Part shown: piece by piece, positions 40,401-52,600 of the stretch
Layout: every line of letters begins with the position of its first letter
Numbering within the stretch: the first letter of the stretch is position 1
NCBI GenBank assembly: GCA_024305405.1
Contig: JAKNDB010000068.1
Location: 10,525,501 to 10,589,500 of the forward strand
Direction of reading: 5' to 3'
Source of the DNA: Dirofilaria immitis
Taxonomy: Eukaryota; Nematoda; Chromadorea; Rhabditida; Onchocercidae
DNA length: 64,000 nt
Notes under the pieces: generated by a model
The model's database searches: none
Told to the model about the DNA's origin: nothing
The model's input: the letters and a program-made list of their open reading frames with translations, nothing else
Translations under genes and position numbers: made by a program

Positions 40401-43400
40401 CATCTAATTGAACGAAGGATGAAAAGAAAAAAAATGGAAAAGTACTAAGATCAATTTAGCATTATGAACTATCTTTTTGTTGAATAATAAAGGTTATATG
40501 ATCTTTAATAAGCATTGTATAACTATCGTTTTCGAATTTCCTCTTGCGACCGTTAATCGTTAATTTGCAAGTAACAGATCTAAAATAGTATGCTCGAACA
40601 AAAATTTCATAATTAAAAAAAAGAAAAAAAAAGGATGACAAATCATCAAAAATCCAAATGAACCGGAATTTCTCATAAAAATGAAACATTCAAAAGTTTA
40701 TCTTTCATATAAAAGCTTCAATTGATGAATAATTGAGGTGATTCAAAATATTCAAGAATGCATAAGACATAGCATGATGAGTCATGAGTATGAATCTTCT
40801 CGTTCAGTTAATTCAGAAAGGAAATTTGGAATTTCTCGATTTAAGAAAAGAAGCTTCAGTTGACTAAATTTTTGTTCAATTTATTTAGTCAGCTGAAAAT
40901 GTAAGAGAAAATTTTCGAAATACTAGTAATTCTGGACCGAACTGAAAAGCAATTTAAAATGTGATTCAATTCGACAATTAAAAATTAGAGATAGCAGGAT
41001 TTTTAAATATTTGTTTGTGAATGGAAATTATTTTTTCATGATGTTGTCATTTCATGGCCTATATTATCCTTTTATTTCTTTTTTAGTACCTATCTCTTCT
41101 TTTGACAATAAAAATAAATAATATTTTTGGAAAAGCTGAGTTGGAAATTACTGACAGTTACTTATAAAAATAATATATGATATACCATATCTGCAGCAAA
41201 AACAAATCAAAAATGATATTATTTAAAATTGCAGATCGCAACGACGATCAACAATTCAAAGTGAGTAGGATAATATGCTTTTATACTATAATTTAATAAT
41301 ATTTTATTTAAATCACATCCATTTTATGAATTAAACTCAAGTGAAAATTTTACATAAATTCACTGAATTCAAGAGACAAATAAGTAAAATTATTTGCCAT
41401 GACCAAACTTCGCTTTAGACCATTTATTATATAAACTTTCAGAAATACTCTTGCAAATGAACAGATCAATTCGACAAAACTTTAATTTCTTTAAATGGTG
41501 CTTTAAGTGGTGGTTTGAATGATTCTTTTTTTTCATGTTCCCATTTCACCTTAAACCCGTTTGATCCTCTTAGCTATAATATAAAAATATTATTTTTGCA
41601 AAAATAAAAAAATTCATTTTTGGCCGCAAATCCTTTTCGAAAGAAATGAAACGAAAGAAAAGTGAAATTAGAAAAATATTTAAAGAAATTATCTTTTCAA
41701 GCTATTCGACGAAATCATTCAAATGACTGTTTTTTTGCTTGGCTTCGAAGTAAAAAATTATCACAACCAGAAAGCAATGTACTATTGATGCAACGAATCA
41801 TTACTGGGCTAATTCTACCAGACTTTTGTCGTTCTGCCTGTTTTTTAAAACTATTAGTATCATGGATAAGCAGCACCGATCGTATCTTCATTATTTTCAT
41901 TACAGTTTTTATTTTAAATTATTTTTGGGTATCCTTTAAAAAGATAATTGATTTTCCTTTTCAAATATACAAGCAATATCAATCATTTCGTGATTATGAT
42001 GAATCTAAAAATCAACTGATTATATTTACCTAACCAGTTAAATTATCTTTCAAAAGTTATGGGCCATGAAAAACAGAATGATACGTCGAATGAATAGAAT
42101 TTGAAGCACGACCTTTCCCACGAAGACAATGTTGAAGATGGCTCAAAAAAGTATACGTAGTAGGCCAAGTATATAACTGTTATTACATGATAATAATGTC
42201 AATTTATTCGCAGGCATATAGATGGGAACTCATTTTGAATTAGCGGTATCAATCTAATCTTATTTACTATACTTCCCAATTTTTAGCTAACAGAAATTGA
42301 ATGGAATGAAGTGAATTAATGACCAAAGTCAAATGCAAAATTCTATTGGAAACTTCTGAAACTAGGCTAGGCTCGAAATGGGTAATAAAATTTGTGGTAT
42401 GATATCAAATGGTAGTAACAATGGCGAAATAATGGCGTGTAAATATTTATACATATATGTAACTGAAAAATATGTATAATAATAAAGATGCTGAACAAGC
42501 GAAATAATAAACTAAATAACAGAATAATAGTAGAGAACAGAATAAAAACAGTGAATATTATTAAATATGAGGAAGCACCAAAATATTCACTGACATAATA
42601 TGGCATCGAAAATTTCAATACAGAGAATGGCCACAATTATTTGAAATTCCAAATTTCACAACTCAATAATTTTTACAAAAATCAACTTAATATATGGCAT
42701 ATTGCAATATACTGAATAGTCTATACTCGCTGAATACAAATGTAAAATAAACGGTAATGATTTGAGCAAAAAAATGAATAAAATTATATTTGAAACTGGA
42801 GACTCAGATTTGAACTTCAAAAGTACCGCAATAAATTGAAATACCTCAATTCAAAAATAATAGCCAAAAATTAGAAGTTATATCAGGAATTTTTCATTGA
42901 TTACTTCCGTAAAGATGTTCAAAAATAAAACAAACTATATTTAGTCACTAGAAAGCACAAAAATTCTTGCTTCAGAAAATTGTAACGTTTTCAATGAATC
43001 ACCAATATTACCTTTCCTTAAAATGACTTGAAGCAGTAGCTAAAATTTCAATCCCTTTTTATGCCCTTATTTAAAAACAAAATAAAAAGTTTGCGAACAT
43101 GCTTTTGAGATAAAACATTAATAACTAAACTGAAAATTCAAATTAAAAAAATCGAAAATTAAAATTATATAAATAGCACCTTGGAACCAATTTATTGGAT
43201 GAGCTGCATTATAGAAGCAATTTTAGAAAAAGGTAAAAAGAAAATGAACTAACGATGATTAATCAGACAATGTAAAAGCGACAAAAATTCAAAAATTTCA
43301 GCATGAAATTTTTTTGAGAACTATGAGAAATAATTACGAGGTTTAGCAGAAATCTCGTGAGAAATAGAAATAATAATAAACATACAATAATCAGTAAACA

Positions 43401-43606
43401 GTATCATTACAACAATTTAAGCTACAAATGTCACCCGTGTGCATGAAATTACCCATTTCATATAGTATAAGGAAATAAAGACACTTATCTCTTTTTTTTG
43501 AAAAATATGGAATCTGATCGTCGAGGCCAAAGACATTTAGAATAATTCTTTGTTAAATCGAAAAGTATCTCTTGAATGTGGCATACGAACATAAAATGAG
43601 AATAAT
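37435..43606. other. Gene-poor region 3' of the integrin gene
   Basis: Mostly AT-rich with no exon structure. A 23-bp tandem duplication (GATAGTAACTGAAAATAT...) lies at 37488-37533. Open frames at 38764, 39383, 40123 and 40462 are homopolymer-driven and not credible. The exception is 41650-42033, listed separately. Confidence 0.4.
41653..42033 (+). CDS. Possible exon or small gene of unknown function
   Basis: A plus-strand frame of over 120 codons without an ATG at its start reads NHSNDCFFAWLRSKKLSQPE and later GLILPDFCRSACFLKLLVSW, with a hydrophobic stretch FIIFITVFILNYFW. Base composition is less AT-biased than the flanks. The complementary strand is also open (41715-41900, KSGRISPVMIRCINSTLLSG), so strand is uncertain. 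No splice partner is clear. It is longer than expected by chance in this composition, but no family is recognised. Confidence 0.25.
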   Translation, partial: ERKVKLEKYLKKLSFQAIRRNHSNDCFFAWLRSKKLSQPESNVLLMQRIITGLILPDFCRSACFLKLLVSWISSTDRIFIIFITVFILNYFWVSFKKIIDFPFQIYKQYQSFRDYDESKNQLIIFT

Positions 43607-46600
43607 CTATGCCTCACTCGTTTCTTCCCGTCGGAATTGATACTCCGCCTGATATAATGTTGGATGATGTGGGCGATTTCGTTTGAAGAATCCACATTTC
43701 CAGAAAATGAGTATTAAAATGAATAAAATTAGTAGACCTAGAAAAATAGCTACAGCGACTACCCACCACGGAATTGGCGCCGTTTCTAGTATAGCAGGCC
43801 TGTCTGGATATGCATGGGTTGATGCAGATGCAAAATTATTTTGCGTATTTCTCTCTTCGATACCTTGCTCTTGATCCAAAATTAAATGCCCAGATGACAA
43901 GATTTCGACATATGTTGTATCATAATAATCCTTAAAAAACAGTTAGTGCTCAAGAACAACAATATTAATTAATTGCTGACTCTGGGAGCTTACAGACCCA
44001 TCCCGAGACTAGTTTAATTTATATTTTTGCATCATCTGTAACGAAATTTCGCTTTTTAAAATGATTCTGATATACTAAATGATAGTAATATTGACCGATT
44101 CCGTAGCTTAATTAGAAAATTCGAGAAAATACTTCGACAAAAGTAGCGTTCCATAACCGAGATCGAAAGTCTATCACCGCAGCAGCATCAACATCGAGAA
44201 AATCGAAATGGCATGTGACACTAAAACATTTCGCTGTTTTGTCAGCACAATTCTGAAAATAAAAAATATGTCTTTCTTGAATTTAAGCATTTTTGGATTG
44301 TTACAGAATTCTACGTGTCTTTCTCACTTTTTTTATAATATGTTTCATCTTAAAGAAAATGAACTTTTTGCGATTTCAAACGAAAACATTCTGCTTTGAA
44401 ATCTTCATCTGATTAGTTATTTTCTTATTACCATAATACAAATATCCTGAACTCGTCATGGAAATAGAAGGATTCTTAGATCAAAACTTTAATTGATAAC
44501 AAGAATATAATTATCACTATTACTAATGCTCAACAAATCTTTCTGGAAGACCCATAAAGTTATCTTCGGTGAAGAGACAAAAATAATTCGAAGAACAAAA
44601 ACTCACCATTTTAACAATATCAACTTCTTCACCAGATTTTTCTCGAACTTTTGTTGATTTTATTCGCAATTCTCGAGATGGTCTTTTTCACGATGTTCTT
44701 TAACTGTTCGCTGAAAAGAATTTTAATATTTTATTAATATTTCTATTAAGACAGATGTTTGCGTTTTGCTGTGTTTGGTCCATTAACACTTGTTCCGGAA
44801 TGATTAAATGAAATACTTTTTAACGAAATGAAACAGATATTATGATGAATATTAGAGATACATTTATTATATTAGGAATGGTGCTACTTAGAGTGAATAT
44901 AGTACAAATTACAATTTTTAAAATGGATTGGAAGCTCGCTTTAACCGCTATTACAGCAAAGTTCGTGTTCTGACCATTGTTTGTTCTAGGAATTGTTTGA
45001 TAGACAAGCATATTACAAGTATATACGATGAGAGCATATATAAAGTACAGATGCTACGACTATTATTTCCATTCTCCGGATCTAGTGTAATGTTCGCTAA
45101 TATTTTAAATTATCAACTAGATGGAGCTACTTCCTTACTTATAAGTACTGCAGAGAGATAAATGAAATGTATATGAAAAAAAACAATTAATATAATAAAA
45201 AGATAAGGAGAGGAGGAAAACTATTGCAACCATTGCTATTTTTCCATATATTCTAATTTGGGAATTTCCTAATAAAATTTAAGAATTAATGATAAAATCC
45301 TTTATCCAGTTTTATGATCCAATCCAATCTATCCAAATCTATTTTTCTTACTTCCTTACTTATAAGTACTGCAGAGAGATATACACAATTTCTCGAAAGT
45401 AGTTCACATTTTAATTGACAGATTTGAATACCATCATCCAAATTACAGTCTAAATATTGGTGAAATAGTTTTATTACGAAGGAGATGACAGCAAATGAAC
45501 AGATTTTTAAGAAACTAATACGATGAATAACCTTCGGAAAAGAAGGTGTCAGAAAGAAGAAATAGTGAATTTCCTGTGCACTAATGCTAATTATAAATAT
45601 AAAGATTCAACACTGCTAAAAAATGATCTTCACTTATAGTAATAAGCTGAATTATAAAGTGCGTCCCATTAAATCCAGTAGATTCTGATTTGGGTTTACC
45701 TTAATTCGATTCAAGCCATCGATGGCTTTATCTTCAAGATTTTCTTGATATACATTACTACGAGTATTCTCCTCTTCATAGTAATGTTCATTTTCGGTTT
45801 CCAAGAGAAATTTCAACTGCAACGGATTGATCCATTCATTTGGTAAAACCATCGTACACTGTTTAATATCTTTACTGTTATCAGTATTAATTGATTGCAT
45901 TGTTGGTGCTTCCATAAGATATAGTGCCCATTTACCTGTCGCGAAAACACTTGCCACTTGATAAGGCCAATCAACCTAAAATTTATTCATTTAAAAATAA
46001 AAGTACAAGGGTAGGCCTAATTTAATTCTTGCGAATGTAACTAATATTCCTAACCTGAAGGGTGACATTTGACACTGACCAAGGCCCCTTATTTGTGACA
46101 GTATATTTATGCACGACAAGTGGTCCAATATCTGCATCAAATTCCATTTCTGATTCGCCTTTTATTTCGCCGCCATACCTAAATTAAATTTTAATATTAC
46201 TGATTTCCAGTAAAAGATCAACACTAATTAATTATTCACTCGAATGAGTAAAGCAAGGCATCTCTCATATATGCAAAATTTAGGATATCAGTGAATAATT
46301 AATTTCTTCTGTAACCAAAAGGTTTTCCCGCACAATACGAATTATATTATAACATGTCTCAATCATCTATGGAAATTCAAAGTTATATTCAAAAAAGTTT
46401 GCTATTTGATTAAAGAACTTGCTTTTCACAATATAACGTTTCAATAGTTTTTCAAAATTTGATTTAGCATTTCGCTTCCAACTGGTTCGACACTTTATGT
46501 AAAATAATCTTTCGTTTACCAAACTTGAAGAATTACTCACCTAACAATCGCAGGATCAGAAACAGCGCTAAGCTCCAACTCAGCTCGTTTGATTACTCGT

Positions 46601-49600
46601 ATAATAGCTTTCCATGAATTATCACCCAAATTCTTTTCATCGCTGGTGCTGTTAACAAAGGCTCGGAACTCTAAAGGTTTACCCAAACCTTCGGTACGTC
46701 CTCGAGCTATCCGGAAGCTTAGCTCAAACTTCAACTAGAAACATTTCTAAATTTATTTGAACTAAGATAATTTGTAAATTTATTCATAAATGTCCTTCAA
46801 AAAACAATTTTATGGATTTTTACTCGGGTTGTACATCTAATTGAATTCACTATGATTATACATGTCTAAAAATGTCCAACAATAATTCGTCAATAAATTC
46901 TTTTAAATTATTGAAAACAATTGACAAACCTGCTTATTTGGTTCCATGGGATTTCCAAGCGATATAATAGCCAGATTATCTTTGAAATCGTCGATGTTGA
47001 CAGGACCTTCCCTCTTACTTAAAATTGGGATATCTAATTCACCGGAATTGTATTCTATGAATAACATAGCTTCATAGGCTCTTTCACCATTGTTTTTTAT
47101 CAGGAAAGATATATCAATGGTCGCCTTTTCACCTACTTGAGTTACATAGGTTCCATCCTCTTCTTGGCTGAAACTATTCAAGTTTTAATTTCATTAAAAT
47201 AAATATTCAAATATTAAAATAATAAAATATTAGAAAACTTAAGAAGAAAACCTGTTATTTGTAGAATCTTGCTTAATAAATAAATTTGAATTGCAATTAT
47301 ATAATTTCTAGTTATTATACAACCATTTTCGATATAAACTCTTACGAAATTCCCGCTAGAACAGCTCGTAGTTGCAAATCGCTTGTACAGACATTATCTA
47401 CACCACATTTTCGATTGAAATGTATCTGTAATAATTTGAACTGCAAAAAATCGATTTTTGGATGACAACAAATTAATGCAAACGCCAGGAAAACGCTGAG
47501 TTGATTAAAAATGATAAGAGCTAGAAGCGAACAATAAATGAATTTTTCCATGAAATTTTAGAAATTTCAAGAATATTAGATATTAATATTTGTAAACTAT
47601 ATTGTTATACATTATAAAATGACTAGTTTTAAATTCAACAATCCTAACTACCTATTCAATCAAACTTTTCAATGATTGTGTCATCCCATAAAATACTGGA
47701 ATCCAAGGGAAAAAGCTTACAATGAAACTGTCCTCGGATCCATATTTATTTAAAACCGGATATAAATTCATATCAGGTATTTTGTCGCCATTTCGAGGCA
47801 TATACGGAACCGCTTCGTTTCGCAACCGCACGGAAAATCGTAATTTTATTGGATTTATCCAGTCGTTGTTTGTATTCTAAAAACAATATTTTTACGATAA
47901 ACATACTGGTAAACAACTCTCAACAATAAATATTTATCACATTAAAATAACTTAAAATTTTTAAAATTCGAGATGTTGACGAGTTTTTAAAAAAATTTAG
48001 TAATGCATAACTGTAATAAAAAGTTTATGCTTCTTTATTTGTGCCTTCTGATTAGCACCTCGTCCACAATTCCATGTATAATTTTCCTTGCGTGATTCAA
48101 GGATACGTGCCCGCGTCCCTACTCCCGAACTTATTGCTACAACCTGAAACTTTTCTAACAAAATTCAAAATATTTCGTATTGTAGTGAAAACCAATACCT
48201 TGAAACTTCCTTTCGGAAGAGTAAATCGTAATATGAACTTGATCATTCGTTTATAATGTAATTATATGCTCTTCTTGACCTACCAATACCAAACAAAAAA
48301 TTATGCGCTCAATCCAAAAATTTTCTCTAACAAAATCCAAAATTTTTATAATATAATGAATACTTCTGAAAAATTCCAACAGTTTTAGCTGTTATCACTC
48401 CTATACTATATTACTACGCATTCGATTCAATTTCTTGTCAATTTTGAAAACACAAATTAATTTTGAAATCTGTTAAAGTTTAAATATGACAAGTTGATTT
48501 GAAAGAAAACTGGTGCTTGAAAATTAACTAACCTGAAGCAAGCATTTGAAAACATCGATATCAAAGTTTAGCAATTCTGATGAATTTTTATATTTGTTTT
48601 ATCTACTGATACTTCCGTGCTGATCGAAAAACTGTAAAATATCATAAAAATATCAAAAGTTCTACTCTATTAATAATAAGTTAAGGCCTAACTTTCAAAG
48701 ACGAAAATAACTGCATGAATGATAAAAAAATGATTGAATTGCGGTTTCGTCATATATTAGATGATGTATGAAAGAATGGATGAAATTGTTTTATTTACAA
48801 TACCTTCAAATCGAAATTCTTGAATCAATCAAGATTATCGATTTTACGGCTTACTTATAGGTTTCTATAAACTAATTTTAATTATTATTTATTCCATAAT
48901 AATATAATCAAAGAGCAAACATATATACCATGTTTGTGCATTTCTGAAACAAGAGGAGTCACCGTCGATGTCGATCTTCATATCGTTATTCAGATGCCGA
49001 GCGTTGATGTAAATTACTGGTCTGGCTCGAAGTAGAACGACTGTATCAGATGCAAAAGCACCAACGACTAAATCATTGTAACCATTGCCATCCAAATCCG
49101 ATCCACCGGATAATGAAAATCCGAAAGTTTTCAGCGATTTTAATCGCAAGTATTGCTTTGGTAATTCATCAGTAGTTATTACCTGAATATTCAGGAAACT
49201 GAATGAATAAAATAGCCAATAGTAAACTGAAAACAGTAATTGCAAAAAAAGCAGACAAAGAAGAATGTTTTCGAAAGATAGGTAAAATGGCTGCTTTTAG
49301 AACTTCTCAGAAGATCTTTCCAACTTAGCTTTAAATGCTAACTTGTACAGGTCCAAGCTTAAAGGTATCCGGTGATTTCGCGCCAAGGTAAGTATACACT
49401 GCACCTTTTCCATTGTCAGTAAATGGTGCACCTACAGCAAAATCTGCAAAAATTAATATGCATGAGCCAATGGTAAAAGTTATGTGAACTACTTTCGAGA
49501 AACTACGTAAAATTTATGAATTGAAGTACTTCAAACATTCAACATATTAGATAGAGAATATTAAAGATTTTCATAAGGAATGTGAAAAAAATTCATTCAA

Positions 49601-52600
49601 ATATTTTAACTCTTTTGCCGAAAGATTAAAAATTTGAATCGATGAGCAATCTAATGTTGCACTATCTTCCTTTATGCGCCTTTTTATCTATAAATTTGCT
49701 GCAATGGATGATCTTACCATTGTAATCATTACTATCACCATCCACATTTCCTAGGCGTGTTATTGCCAGACCAAACTGCGAGTAAATTCCTTGACCGCGA
49801 ACCTTAATTGGTTTCAGGAAAACATTCTCATTTTCATGACGTGCGCGTCGGATTCCAGATGAGTAAAATATGTATACAGCACCGCCAAAAGAACCATCAG
49901 CTGTTTCTGAATATTCAAAAGGTGCTCCCACTAACAAGTCATCAAACCTGGAATTGAGAAGCTTTCGTATTACCCTTGAAGATGATTGAACTATTATCTA
50001 CTTGAATTATTACTACTTGATCATTTAAACTACTACTTGAACTATTACCGACTGGTTGATCAGGATATACTGAGATCAAAAAAATACTGACCCATCATTG
50101 TTAAGGTCGGTAACTTCGATTGCATAACCAAACGCTGAACCAAGTTGAGAACCTTGAAGCATATAGCTATCTTCAGTGAGAGTAAGGTAGTGCGAATCTT
50201 GAGAATTTAAAGCTTGACCATAACGGAATGGTAGAAAAGTTACGGCACCCGTTTGGTTATATCGCGTAGCACCAGTTACAATTGTCGTATTATCCCTATC
50301 TTCAAACCTGTAGTAGCAAAATCTAGCATTTGTGAAATAAATGAGACAAAATAAATTAAAGTATAGTTAGTCATAAGAGTATTTCAAGTACATTTATGCC
50401 ATTACCGTACCACGAATAATGCCTAACTTGAGATATTAAATGAATAAGATCTTTTTATGCTAACATAACAAAGCTTCCTATACTAGTTAAATTAAACTAA
50501 CGATTACTTCTTTTCTTGCAAAAATTAGAAAACAACATTGTAGAATATTCAGTAGAAATCCTTTCATGAGTGCAATCATAATTCATGTTCCCGAATAATT
50601 CTGAGTACAGCAGGTATTATTCGAATAAGTATTTAATTCTAGTTTAGATGCTCAATGCGAAATACATCTCGCGAACAAAGAACCACTTATTTTCTTACAA
50701 TAATGGCAACTTTTTTTGACATGCCTGATTAACACCATTCGGTGGGAAATAAAGTTGAGATGCAAGAAATAAATTTTATTCATGACAAAATTCATAAAAA
50801 GAAAAGTAATTTAATTTATTAATACAGAGAGTTTTTAATGTGGAATTTCGCTTCTCATTTTTAAAATCAATTTCTAAAACGGAGCAGTGCTTGATTCAAT
50901 CATTTTATTGAACAAGTAACTGTTTAAATTAGACTTTTACGAGAAATTCAGGATATTATGAATGATTTATTAAGTAGTACAGGTAATATATTGATGGTAA
51001 TATTTTCGAATCTTACAGATTTTGAATCTTGAGCGATATATTTGCAAATATTGTGAAAAATAATTTCATAAACATTTCTTCTCACCATTTAATTTCATTC
51101 AATTTTCCTTGGTATTATTAAAACGATCTCTGAAGAAATTATTTTTAACAAAATTAATAAGACTTTAAATTACCAAAACCAAAACGTCCATGCCGTACAG
51201 AAAATCCGAGATAATCGTGTCCTTGGAATTTCGATCGTACACCATGTAACTTCGGATCTACACCCATTGTCCAACGATCGCGATTCATTGCAAATACGTC
51301 CTTCGGATAGTATCGTCCAAATACACCACCTGTCCATTTTTTTGCACCAGGTAAACCTGCAAAGTTATGATATTTACAAATATCCATCATCACTTTTTTG
51401 AAATTTTTCTATTTCAATTTTTTTAAAAATTAATTCCAGCTCTTAGAGATCAAAATTCAAACATTTTTGATTTCAGTAGTCCTTTTGAAAAAAATGAAAA
51501 AATTCAGGCATTTGCTAATTATGGATTAATTGGTTAACTTCATAAGTTCGATATAGAAATTTAATTTCTTTCATCACTGTATAAATCAATCATTCATAGT
51601 TACTTGAAATTCTTCATCAAAACCTAACAGTAACAGAAACGAGTCAAAGTTATAAATATTGATCATATCCCAAAATAATAAAGTTTGAAATAGAACTTTA
51701 AGAAATTATTAGATTAAATTGAAAATAGGTATTATCAGATAGATAAAAAAACCTTCCATAGCTGACTAACTTCTGATCCTGAAAGAAAAACAAAGAAATC
51801 TTCGGTTAATCTAAATTTTCTTAATCAATCTATTTGTTAATTACATGTTCAAATCTTTGATCTACAGAACTGATAAGATTTCTGGTTTCTTGAGAGGCCA
51901 TGATCTGATTTATAAAGGTCTTCAAAGATTAGCTCTTATTATGAATTTATGAAGTGCAAAGATATCATAGAATTTTATTATTAGCGTGCATTTCAAGCTC
52001 CACAAGAAATTACAGTGTACTACATCACAAAATCAATAACTATGAACAAACCAGTGATAACCATTGATTCATCCACATAACCACTAAAACCTTCCATGCA
52101 AGAACCAAATTCGTTATGTCGGTCAGTTCAGGGGTAAACCTGGCTGTGAACATGATACAATAATTTCCTGAAATATGAAACTCTTCTTACATATACAAGC
52201 ATAACTGTGTATTATTGTACAAATTATCGTACGTGCATTTCATTACATTTAACACTATGAGCATTAAAAGGCTTTCAAGGAAAATTTCAAAATTTATGCC
52301 AATATTCAAAATAAACAAATTTCATACTACATTATTTAAATAGATGAATCTTCAGAAGAATAACTTTCTATAATTCCTAACTTCAGATAACAATTGGATA
52401 TAATATATAATTAGTGCATTACATCAAAGAGCAAAGAATAGATAGATACATGTTGCATATATGTATCCATCATGCTGGATTTCTTCTGTTCGGAGAACAA
52501 GAATAATCAAAAGCAATATTGTAAATTATTTTCATCCTATATTTGAAGCTAAAAATGCAAGTGCGATTTAATTGCATATCATAAAAACGCAGCTAAATAA

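Noticed and set aside
51755..51790. Mini-exon DQKLVSYG in the integrin gene
   Set aside because: It has acceptor- and donor-like ends, but the exons on either side already join in phase and complete a conserved propeller sequence without it.
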